This document shows, one piece after another, positions 22,150-32,402 of a DNA stretch of 64,000 bases (position 1 is its first letter; each line of letters begins with the position of its first letter). Location of the stretch: assembly GCA_015499995.1 (NCBI GenBank), contig JADNRV010000033.1:124001-188000 (forward strand), given 5' to 3'. A program made the position numbers and the translations under genes. Source of the stretch: Flammula alnicola (Eukaryota > Basidiomycota > Agaricomycetes > Agaricales > Strophariaceae). Under the pieces are notes generated by a model. The model made no database searches and was not told the origin of the DNA. It saw nothing but the letters and a program-made list of their open reading frames with translations.

Positions 22150-22600
22150 GGTTGTGATCCAACGTCCAGCTCCTCAGACCCCAAAATTTTTCCTCGTCTA
22201 TGTATTTCGGTATATCACTCCTCGCTAGCGACATAACTGTGAAGGGACCGCATGCACCTATTTCCCACAAAACAGCTACATACTTTTTCAGATCGTCAGT
22301 AAGGTTCTACCAGTGTCCATCATTCCAGGAGGTGATATCCTCCCATTGCCAATACGCCGCGACGACGGCATCTATCCAAGACACCATATCACCCATCAAG
22401 AATAGACTGCAACTCTTTCCGTACCATAGCCAGCTGTCGACTTTTGCCCAGACCATCTCTATACTTCGCCCATTCCCCCACCTTCTCTTCTTTCGAGACG
22501 AGATCTTCGAGCGTCGTATGCCGACGTATTTTTCCAATAGGGCAAGAACGAGAAGCGAGGAGAACGTTCGTATGAGGATTAGTTGCAATCCCGTCCATGG
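22150..22600 (-). pseudogene. glutathione S-transferase C-terminal relic (arm 1 side)
   Basis: Minus-strand reading gives LEKYVGIRR, then TTLEDLVSKEEKVGEWAKYR, FLMGDMVSWIDAVVAAYW and EDITSWNDGHW. The pattern of FLMG, a SW-D motif and a DI-SW-GG-like end is typical of the C-terminal helical domain of fungal GST-like enzymes. The pieces lie in two frames and no thioredoxin-like N-terminal domain is visible. Related pieces lie on the opposite strand at 55.15-55.7 kb, consistent with the inverted duplication. Confidence 0.55.
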
Positions 22601-22710
22601 CGCATTACTTGAATAAATATCGGGCGCGAAGTAATAGCTAACACATAGTATCAGTCGTTTGATTGTACTAGGCTTTATATTTGTTAATCTTCTAAGACCC
22701 ACGAACATAT

Positions 22711-24046
22711 CTACCCACTTAAGCAGCAGCGACAAACTAAAATTCCCAAAGAATCCAGAATCTGAGGGACCCTCTCGCTGAACCATTTCTGGTCCTCTTC
22801 GGAAACAGGAGGCTCGGAAGGAGACCGTTTCACGATCAATGCCATCAGCGCCGGTCCATATGTCGTGTTCATCTTCCAGTTCGGGTCGCTGTAATCCACG
22901 TAATGGCTCCTCGCCTCGACCATCCTCTTCAACATCGGTATCGAGAGATTCGAGCGAAACGCCAGAACGAGTATCTTCAGATCCGTGCAAGCGAATCGAC
23001 GGCCACCTATGACCGGCACATCTGCAGGTGCAGACCCTTCGTCCTTCGGTGGTGCGACCTCCTCGGACTGGGTGAGGAAGTCGATGAAAGCGTCGTCGAC
23101 GCAGTCGCAGTTGGATAGAGAGAGCGACGTGCAGCGCCAGTTTCTGACGACCGCGCAGAGGTCGAAGCTGCTTGAGAGGTCGTCTAGAGAGACGAATTGC
23201 AACCTGTCGTCGATGCCTGCGAGAAAATCGCCGTCGAGGCCTTCGCAGCGCACCAGCTGCACGACTCGAAGGCTATCGAAAGAACAGACGCGGAAGATCT
23301 CCTTCACGACCTCTGGCTTTAGGTCGACAAGTGTTATGTCTTCAAAATGGTCCATATCTATGAAGAAATTCGGTGCGTCAAAGTGCGGGTCGGCCAATAA
23401 TTGCGATTTATCAACTTGAGAGAGAGGAGGGACTCGATTGCGGCAATGCGCTGCATGGCACCCGATACTGCAAGTCCTGCTAACTTGTGATCAGACTTGA
23501 ATTCTGCCCCAGTCAGTTGCTCGAGGAGGTTTTGGTGAGCGAACCATGGGGCATAGGCTTCGGAGATGCATAGATAGTTGAAGTTCTGTCCATCGAGGCA
23601 CACAATCTTTAATGTCGGAGAGATCTCCCAGCGCGAGGCGATTTCACGTTTAGGAAAGGTAATGGGCGGCGTCGTTCAAAGATGTCGGTTCTTCGCTAGC
23701 GTCGGTGAAAAGTATCAAGTTTGTCCAAAACGCGGGTGTGGACGAAAGGACGTTTCTCCACGTCGGGCAAACGTTTGCGAGCGAGTATGGACAGCAGATG
23801 GGGCCACATGAATTCTCATACAGGCGAAGGTGAGCCTGGCCCAGCAGAGATCTCTTGATTAAGTCCAGACTTCCTCCTGGCGGTGTTACATTGAGATGCG
23901 CTGAGGTTGGAGTAGACGGCATCGAACATGGGTTGAAGATCCCCATGCATATATGTGAATGCAATAGTAAGGAGTTCTGGGGGCAAAAACTCGATCGTGG
24001 TCTTTGGAAATATCCCCGTCGCTCCCGCTGTACAAGGTTGCTTCAT
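22711..24046 (-). pseudogene. F-box/LRR-like protein, probably decayed
   Basis: The gene starts at Met 24046 with an F-box-like LPPELLTIAFTYM, then VCPTWRNVLSSTPAFWTNL, which is a signature of the large basidiomycete F-box family. It ends with LRR-like strands (DLKILVLAFRSNL) and a tail with GPALMALIVKR. The parts lie in at least three frames (24046-23820, 23960-23650, 23603-23400, 23397-22711). No obvious introns restore them; the junctions near 23880 and 23420 look like indels. The C-terminal 229 codons are open. F-box proteins normally recruit targets to SCF ubiquitin ligases. Confidence 0.6.
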
Positions 24047-24340
24047 TCTGTCAGTTTGGGAGTGAATTGAGTGATTCCTGGAAAATAAGAAAATATTGGA
24101 ACCTGCCCGAGCGACTTCGAGATAAGGGTCGTTGAGATCAATGTACTGATTCAGTCCTGAAAATATGTAAATGACAGGCAAGTTATGGGATGGAATAAAG
24201 GACTGAGGACGGTAGTTTTGGTTGTAGTTTGGAAAGAAAAATTTGGCGTCAAGTATGTAGGCGGTTACCGACGCGTTGTGTGCTATTGTTTGGTAAATGC
24301 CTTAGACATCGCTCGGGACGCGCTCAGGGCTTCAGCCGCT

Positions 24341-26429
24341 ATGAACCCTCAACAGGCCCCCACGGAATCGGTCGATGTCCACTGGCTCTTCTTCGACAAC
24401 TCGCATTCCGACAATGAGCCTCGCGGTGTCGACATCCCTCGCTCACTCTTCGATGTCGCGTCACAAGAATGTCAGAGTCTATTCGCCGCCGAAATTCTGA
24501 AGAAGTTTTCATTCCAAGCCCTCGAAAACACTGTTAAGTTTTGGAAGGTGAGTGGCATCCAGCGCTCTTGATCACGGATGTACTAACACGTCACAGCCTA
24601 AGGAAACCCTCTTGGTTGATATTGTATGCGAACCTGGATGGACAGAAAGTATCAAAGAATTCCATGACTCTTTGAAGAGAATTCCCTTATGTCGTCCTCT
24701 CGCCACTGCTCTGAAGGAGGAGATAGACAACGAAGATGCCGTACACTTGGTCGTCACCGCCAAGGGTACTTATCGACGTCCAGGTGCAGTCGAAATCGAG
24801 CTTCCTGAAGTTCAGAGTGCGTTATGTTTGCTCTGCTACTCGAAGATTTCTTTGACGTCACTACAGGGTATCACAAAATCGTTTCGACCCCAGGAAAATC
24901 GCCGTCCGTTGGAGCCAAGTCCGAGGAGTATGCTTCTATCCAGACTAATGTAAACGAAGCCATCCACGATGGACGAGACCCATCTCACTCTCCGTTCTCA
25001 ACAGTTGCCCCGCCAGTGCAAATATTCCATCCTATCTTCGACCAATTCATCCAACTCGTTAGCGACCCTTCTGTCCAACCAACCAACGACGAAGTCAGAC
25101 AGGCTCAGGAGCTTATGCACCTTCTCTCTGCCATCGGAACACAGGAACCAAACCGCAGTTCAGTAATACGTGCCAATACGAAATTGATGGAAATTCTTCA
25201 GGTTGATGTTCGCCCGGAACCACATACCGACGGGACCTCTACCGATTGTGGGATCCAAGTGCTCCTGGTGAACAATATCCGTATCCCCCTTTTCATCATG
25301 GTGCTAAATCGAGAACTCGGCGATGCTGGCTGCGACCCTTCCACTCAAGCGGGTCTTACAATGAGACGATCATGGATTCAAAAAGATGTGGGTCTCACTT
25401 TCTATTGTCTCTCGTTCTTTTCTTATTTTTTTCTAGCGAAAGGGAATTCGCGACAAGTGTTGTTGCCCTACCCTGATGTTGGTTGGCGGTGGTCCGTGGC
25501 TGGGCGTCCTTGGGGGCGTATTCACCGACCAAATTATTGTGCAAAGACTGACTGACCTGATGTGGGTCGGACATTCCTCAACGGAGGAAGACGGGCGAGT
25601 CTACCGTTTCGCACGAGTTGTGCATGCGCTCCGTGAAAGTCTCCTTCAACTTCAGTCTTATTACACGGACATTGGCAAAACGGCCTCATTTGAGATTGGC
25701 CCCAGACATTCCCGCTATTATCCTCATCCGACTTCATTTACCGACGAGAATGGACAAGTTGTCCACTTTGAATATGTCAAAAAGCTGGAGAACGATGCAG
25801 CCTGTGTTGTCTACCAAGCGAAGATTTCCTCCCCCCAAGTCGACTCTCGCGATATCGTGGTCAAGTTCGTGTCCAGGTATGGCATCGAAGCGCACAAGTT
25901 CCTCGCCAGCCACCATTACGCTCCGAGACTTCGGTATTGCGGTCCGCTACCTGGCCAATACGTTCCGGCTGCTGGATTCTTGCCCGATTCGCCCGCACAG
26001 TCGTTGGCTGGACTGTCGCTCGGTCCTTTGCAGATGGTCGTGATGGACTACGTCTCCGAATGCAAAGGCATCCCTCCCGACGCTCGCCAACAACTTGAAG
26101 TGGTATTGGAAAAGCTTCACTCGGCAGGCTATGCATTTGGCGACTTGCGGAATCAAAATGTCTTGTTCGATAGGGAGAACAAGGTCAAGCTCATCGACTT
26201 TGACTGGGCTGGCCGCTATGACATGAATATTCGCGACAATTCTCTGCCTGTGGACCTCCAAAAGACGATCGGTACGGATAAGGAACATGTCAAGCCAGTC
26301 GGTAATTATGTGTGCTATCCGTTAAACCTATCGAGGGACATCCCGTGGGCGGAAGGTGTAGGAGATCTCGAACCCATTCGGCCCCAGCATGACTGGGTTA
26401 TGTTGGCCAGACTCCGTTTATTAATATAA
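24341..26429 (+). CDS. Crinkler-like protein with kinase-like C-terminus
   Basis: Four exons: 24341-24547, 24597 to about 24796, about 24866 to 25387, and from about 25437 to 26429; the frames agree across the GT-AG junctions. The first ~130 residues (VHWLFFDN, ALENTVKFWKP, EEIDNEDAVHLVVTAKG) follow the layout of the ubiquitin-like header of Crinkler (CR) proteins: an LFF start, a W-K motif and a final hydrophobic strand. This header call is tentative. The C-terminal domain is protein-kinase-like: VVYQAK and DIVVKF (candidate Lys), GYAFGDLRNQNVLF (degenerate catalytic loop, GDLR-x2-N) and VKLIDFDWAG (DFD metal-binding motif). The arrangement matches an expanded agaricomycete kinase-like family. 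The substrate is unknown. A Met upstream at 24185 is in frame but less likely. Confidence 0.68.
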
Positions 26430-27282
26430 GTTTTTCTTTTCTTTCTGTTGCCTCCTTCCATGTATGTATCCCGACATACATGCCCAATGCAGTTGTTCAT
26501 CATTACTTGAAGGTAGTAAAATGTCGAACATTGAATATCAAATGTTTAAGCGTACATGGAGCGTATATCGTTGTCGTTCCCTTACCCGTTAATTTGGAGC
26601 ATCGTTGTACCCCCCCCAACTCCTCGTTGCGCAGCTCCGATGTAAAGTACGTACTACATGTTCACTTCATTCTGTCAGTTGAGAGCGATTAAGTGATTCC
26701 TTGAAAAAAAGAAAGAAGAACATCTGCCTCAGGCTGCAACTTGAAGACTTCGAGATGAGTCTCGACTCTCACTCATTCGTGGAGAGGCCGCTATTACCGA
26801 TGCTTTATGTGGCATTGTTTGGTAAAAGCCTTGGGCATCGAACTCATTGCCATTGCAAGCCAATTGCAAGCCTCAAGGTCACCAGCATCATTCCTAGCGC
26901 TGCCTGCATGTCTTGTTTTCTATCTCAAACCTCACAAATTCCTATTGAAATTATGGCGACAACCTCTAATAGGTCCGTTAGACTCAGAGGTGAAACATAG
27001 GCACCCTCGGTTGAACACCTTGTGAACACCACCGAATATTGGCACGCGATCGCCAACAACCCCTCTGGATTCGGTAGGAGGCATCAGTTTTGTCACTGGC
27101 GCATCGTTATCTGATTTTCTGTCCTCAGAACATATATTTTTATCTTAAGTATTCAGCTGAGAATACTTTCCTGTCAACGTTGGAATTACATTTGGGTTTC
27201 AACTGGAATTGCGTGGCCGGCCTCTCATTGTGTTGCAATTCAAGACTGCTACTGCTACACTCTTCCATAAACCATCCTGAAT
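26430..27282. other. intergenic with partial duplicate of the kinase gene's 5' flank
   Basis: About 26655-26850 resembles 24045-24320, the sequence upstream of the kinase gene: shared TTCATTCTGTCAGTT, GTGATTCCT, GACTTCGAGAT and GCATTGTTTGGTAAA-like blocks in the same order. No kinase coding sequence follows. The rest holds no supported gene. The last part is the 5' flank of the peroxin-like gene. Confidence 0.45.
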
Positions 27283-29226
27283 ATGGCGACGTTGGACTAC
27301 ATTGATGTCCCCCCCGGCGCAACCCGCCTGCGCATGCTATCCGAATCAGATGCAAAGAATGACGCATGACACGAGATACGGCCAGCACCCAAAATTATTA
27401 CTTCCATCCCACAGCCCTCGCCTCCTCCCTCGCCAACGACAGCCAAGCGAAGATCGTCGATACTTTCTTCTACGGCCAATTCTCTATCGTCACCGACGAT
27501 GTCTGTCATCCCTCAGCTCTTGCTTTCAGCAACCCTTCCTTCCATGACGTCAACCCCTACCACGTCGAACCCGTTTACTTCCAACCCATCCAAAAGGATC
27601 GAGCCGGACAATCCAACTTTACTATCTTCCAAAGACCCGCTGTCGTTGCCGATCATGACAACCAATTTTCGGAGATTCGTGTCAATTGTCGGGCCTGTTT
27701 TCTGGTTGCAGGATCGGGTGGAGGAGATTTTGCTGTGGAAGAGAGGGTGGATGAGAACGGCAGTATGGATGGTTGCCTACGCGCATTTATGGTCGTCTCG
27801 TTTTCTGCTGCATTAGGCGACTCTCTAACGACATCAACCGTAAGGCTTCTACCCTCATCTTCTCTCGTTAATCCCATATATGGTCCTGATCAGCGTCATT
27901 CTAGCGACCTACCCATACCCTGCCGAATCGTCGACAAATCCCCTTGATGCATCCGAAACCTCAAACGAACCTTTACTGACCCACCTCCGGCAGAAGGATC
28001 TGTACCTTGGCCAGCCAACATCCAAGCGTTCAAAATTTTATGGGCGCCGTGTAAATATTACCATTTCTTTCTGTTTCTCTTGTTAATTGTCTTCCCACTC
28101 AGCTCCGACCTTCACGACATTTTTGAACCCTACATCTATCATCTATATCTCACCCCCGCACACCTCAGTACCACCCACCAGCGAAGCAACCCTACGTCTT
28201 CTGCTCAACCTCCTCCCACTGCGCGATCTCCGTACACCACACATATCCTCACCCTCCTCATCCTGTTTTTCTTCCCTCTTCTCTTCATCATCCACCTCCC
28301 AACCTTTCTATTCGCGAAACGTGTCTCTTCATCGGACTCGCGCCCTTCTTCGTGACGCATCCCTACAGCCAAGCTGTGGTGCCGGTGCTGCTGCATGCCC
28401 TGGTGAAGCTGGCGCCAGTGATACTCGTTCGGCTTCTGGAAATGAAGGATAGGGCCGCTGTCGCGTTGCGTCTGCGAAAGGACGACGTTCGAGCGAGCCC
28501 TGTCAAGCTGGTGGGCGCAGAACCTGTGGTCGGTTCTTTGCTTTGTTGTTTATCCAATTGCTATTTACTTTATTTGACAGGACCGCTGCCTGGAGATTCG
28601 CCAACAATGGCGGCCACTATGACCACGCCATCTTCGACGTCTTCCGTGCCTCCGCAGAAAGGATGGAGTAAACAAAATCTTCGACCTGTAGAGCGGACTG
28701 GTTGGACACGAGGAAGGGATGGCTGGAGCGATGTCGGTTCCGGGGGAAGTGGAAGCGCGGTGGAGGGTGCTGGCCAAGTCAGGTTCGTTCGCCTTTCTTT
28801 TACATTCATCTTGTTACACCTTCGTTCGGTCTTTCCCTCGCAACAACCCGTTACTTTCTCTCCCGGACAAAAGCTGACAAAGCCTCTTTCTCACGTTCTT
28901 TTTCTTGCTCTCTTTTTCCTAATAGTAGCAATCTCACATTTTCGCTCGCTCCTGGCTGGGCATTCGTGGAGTCGGAGGATTGGAGGAAGGATTTGCAGTG
29001 CGTCTGGTCTGGGTGTGGTGGTGATTCTGGTATGTCTCTTCTTTTTTTACCGTTTTCCGTTTGCTGACACATGTGTTTTGGCTTAGACGGATGGGTGTAT
29101 ACAAACGACGCGTGGCTTGGCCCAAGACCTTCTCCGTATACTTTGGGAGGTGGGAGCTTGACGAGAAGGAGGAGATGGGTTCGCCGAGTATGGTATGATC
29201 CGAAGAGAGCGAGCGACGATTGCTAA
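27283..29226 (+). pseudogene. peroxin (Pex24p/DysF-domain) gene with frameshifts
   Basis: The start MATLDYIDVPPGATRLRM, the core MTTNFRRFVSIVGPVFWLQ and VEEILLWKRGW, membrane segments (HILTLLILFFFPLLFIIHL), and a C-terminal DysF-type pair (APGWAFVESEDWRKDL, DGWVYTNDAWLG, TRRRRWVRRVWYDP) identify a fungal integral peroxisomal membrane peroxin of the Pex24p/PEX28-32 type. These proteins act in peroxisome proliferation and ER-peroxisome contacts. C-terminal exons splice normally (to 28783, about 28926-29031, then 29087-29226). However, the frame changes at least near 27360, 27480, 27970 and 28305 with no intron to explain it. This looks like a recently decayed copy or a poorly assembled gene. 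Confidence 0.7.
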
Positions 29227-29479
29227 GATTTCAGACATCATGCCTACCTTATGAATGTTCATATTTTATCTTGCATGTTAACAGCCATTTCATTTGTCAG
29301 GATCGCCGACCCGCAAACATTGATAACGACACCAGCAACCCATCTTTTCAGAAATCATAGACTCGACCCGTAAACAGAAACCTATAAATATCCTGAGGAC
29401 CCAATATAAACAGCTCTGCTTTCCCTGACTCGCTCTCAAGCAGCGACCCGTTGAAAGCTACTGCTTCGACCATCTATAC

Positions 29480-32118
29480 TCATAATTTCCGTGGCGGCGG
29501 TGTCCCCGACGTGAGTTCTCCAGCTTTTCTCTTCGTTCCAAACCCAAATGCAACTTTCGTGCGGTCATTCAGTACAAGTGTGTCATCCTGCAAAGTCGAG
29601 CCACTTTCGACAGTGGATCTTGATATCCGTGAGAAGCCTGGTTTTGGTGCAGACGATCCTCCATTCGGATCTGGGCTTGTAGTGGCGAAGGTTTGCATTG
29701 CAGGTAGAACCATGAAGCCAGCTGCTTCTTGAGCGGCTAATGCAGCAGCTGAACTTTTGGCCTCTTCCTTCTTCAACCTTTTCTCCGATTTGCCTTTCGT
29801 TAATGGCTGAGGGTCGAGGTGCTCCGGGGCTGGTGGTACGGTGCTAAATGACATCAAGATGATCAGCTAATCGACCCAGCGAAAGGGGCAAATAGTAACC
29901 TTCTGTTTCCTACGGACAACACGAAATGCGCCTGCCCAGCTTTCTCCTGCAGCCGCTTGAATGCCTTATTCATACCCAACGGTGTATCCCCGCTAGCCAT
30001 CGTCTCCCTCTTCTTTTCATTCGCAATCTTCTTCAGCCTCTTCTCCAGTTTCGTCTTCCCGCTCCCTTTCCCGTGGAATTTGTGTGACAATGCCTTCCAC
30101 GCCTCCTTGCGCGTCATCGGCCGCCCAAACTCATCGTACTCCGTCAGATTTAGGAGCGGCTTGTAGTCTTTGAATGTATCCCATCTATCTTTCGCTTCCT
30201 GCTGCTCTCGCACACGATTGTCGTACTCTCGCGTGGCCTGGTCCTTATTCTGCCCATTTCCTTCGCGTTTCTTCATCTCGCGCTGCGCAAGGTTCACACG
30301 TTGCTCGGCAAGCCACAGATCGCGCTGGAGTTGTTCGGCCTCGGGTTGGTCGGCGGTGGGGGTGAGCAGGATGCCCTGCTGGCGGAGCATGCTGAGCGTG
30401 GAGGCCATTCCGGAGCTGTGGTGCTGCTGCAAGAAGGTGCCAATGTCATGGTCATTGTCACCGTCGAACTCAGCTTCCTCAGCGGCTTTGATAGGGTCTT
30501 CGTCTTCTTCGTCAGATCTTATCAAAATATCGTGCGGCTGCTGCTTGATAGGTGATGAGGCAGCCATTGCATGCTCGAATTCCAGTGCGGTAGGGTTGTA
30601 CTGGATCGACCTGATGAATTCGGACGTGTCGTCAAACATTAGGCCATCAGATGTCTCCTCATCTTTGATTTCTTGCGCTGCTTCGGCTTCATCCAGTGCT
30701 CGTTCAGCAGCCACTTTCGCTGCGATCTGTTCGGGAGACAATTTCTTCGTCTTGGAGATCTTCACTTGACGTGATCGTGCCAGAGCAGCTTGCAATTCGT
30801 CGTTGTCGACAAAATTGGAATTGAGATCGTGCGCACGAGTCGCAATAGACGTATCCTCTATTTCCATGGTGCTATCGCCAACATTATCATCGGGGTCTGC
30901 TTCTACCTGCGTTCGTCGTGATGGTCGTTTCTGCTTGGTCTGGAATGGGAAATTAGTTTCCTGAAAGATCATAGAAATGAAGATGTACTTTGATCTTCTT
31001 GAATTCAATATCTCCTTCTTGAACGTAGTCAGAAATAGCGATGTTCTCTGCGAAATCATGCTCATTACGAATCTGTTATAATCAAAGGTGCGGAGGTCAC
31101 TCACTGGCATAGTCTATCGACAAAAGTGACTTGTAGACGACTATAGCACTCCCGAGATCTGCGCGAGCAGCTTTGCCCAAAGCTCCACCGCACAGACGAA
31201 ATCCAGTCTCTTGAACACCGTCAATAACCTCGTCGTATTTAGCTAGGACAGATCGTGCAGTTCCGGGTGCAACAAACTCTTCGTCGTCGTATCCTGTATA
31301 CACTCTCGTCTTCGTCTTGAGATCCCTTTTCTTCTTCCTTTGTTCATCTTCAGCCATTTCGATGTTCTGCAGTTCGTCCTCTTGTTTTTTGTTAGATAAT
31401 GAAGAATCGAGCATATTCTAAACGCGTGCTCACCTTCGTCATTGAGAATCCGGCTATCCTTGAGTGTGAGAATCTTGGCTTCTCCTGCGTTCATCTCTTC
31501 AAAGTCATGGCTGACCTTCAGGCCGACAAGATCTCCTGCACGCAAATCGTTAATCTCTTTCCAGTCGGAAAAGAAAATGCCTGACTTTCGGTATATTCGT
31601 CCTGTATGGCACTGTCTATATTGCCAAGTTCCTCCTGCCGTCTCTTCACGGGCTCCCGTTCGCGCTGCTTCGATTTCTTGACCCATTGGAGTGTGTCCTC
31701 GGGCTCGCCACCATCTCCAAGAGTGTCTCCTTTGAGCTTCGCATTGAGCGCTTGCCGATTTCTCACCCTGGACGGAAAAAGAAAACACGAGCATAGATGG
31801 GTGGATAAACGATTGACAACATGAATCTGAATTTGGCGGCGAAGATGGATTGTCAACCTACTTTTTTATTCGGTCTGAAATCTTTCTACGACAATATGAG
31901 CATTGTGATGCACAAGTAAGGTGTGTTGCTACTCACTTTGACTCGCGCTGTTTAGCCTCTGCAGAGCGTTGTTTTGCGTAGTTAGCCTCTGCAAGCTTAT
32001 CTGAGTCATTTGCTGGGCCAGCATCGTCGACAAGAGGCTTGAGACCAAGAGATACTCGGATCTTGATTGTCTCCTCGAGGCTGATACTCCCTTGGCCTTG
32101 CATAGTAGTGCTCAGCAC
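29480..32118 (-). CDS. SNU66: SNU66/SART-1 family tri-snRNP splicing factor
   Basis: Eight exons (32118-31937, 31885-31862, 31767-31586, 31535-31434, 31380-31105, 31047-30989, 30939-29900, 29843-29480) join in frame to about 742 residues. Family marks: N-terminal ISLEETIKIRVSLGLKPL; DRIKKVRNRQAL; EYTERDLVGLKVSHDFEEM across an intron; YDDEEFVAPG; LLSIDYAKNIAISDYVQEGD; and the C-terminal YDEFGRPMTRKEAWKALS, FHGKGSGK and SGDTPLGMNKAF. SNU66/SART1 is a component of the U4/U6.U5 tri-snRNP in the nucleus and is needed for pre-mRNA splicing. Exon 2 is a 24-nt micro-exon. Every junction reproduces a conserved block, so the gene looks intact. Met 32103 is an alternative start. It converges with the peroxin-like gene to its left. 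Confidence 0.9.
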
Positions 32119-32402
32119 TGATGTGGTCGCTGTTGCCGAATGTGATGGAAGAGCTTTAGATGAAGTTCAGTGTGACAGAACAGAGATTGCGTACGATAAG
32201 CCCCGCCAAACCAGCTTAGCGTTGTGGGAGAGGGAGGGTTGATGCCATCATGCCAAGTTGATCATTTGGCTTTGTGGGCGCAGGATTTCGCTTAGGCTTT
32301 CGATATTCCTTCTCAGCTTTGAATGCTCTAGTAAGGAGACCCTCGAAACCTATATTGCCTCCATACACAGAGGAATCAGTTTACTTGTTTCACCCGTTAC
32401 AA

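Larger units (their letters stand above)
16668..22170. repeat. arm 1 of inverted segmental duplication
   Basis: This segment matches, in reverse orientation, about 55700-64000. Matching landmarks are the NLR linker, the NACHT exon, the helical exons, the upstream block with the GACGACATGGTATTTGG region (20.3 kb versus 57.4 kb), the block with CGTAGGCATGTTCTTCCTCT (21.73 kb versus 56.1 kb), and the block with TTGTTGGACCCGAGGAAG (21.91 kb versus 55.93 kb). The copies have diverged by substitutions and small indels. Arm 1 contains a MITE insertion that arm 2 lacks. Confidence 0.85.

Noticed and set aside
21908..22228. 106-codon plus-strand frame in arm 1
   Set aside because: Not conserved as a frame in the homologous arm 2 segment, so the shared sequence is not coding there.
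22307..22990. 227-codon minus-strand frame as one protein
   Set aside because: It mixes an out-of-frame stretch of the F-box gene with part of the GST relic.
31557..31585. 29-nt intron in SNU66
   Set aside because: Too short for a spliceosomal intron; a 50-nt intron (31536-31585) gives the better conserved join EYTERDLVGLKV.
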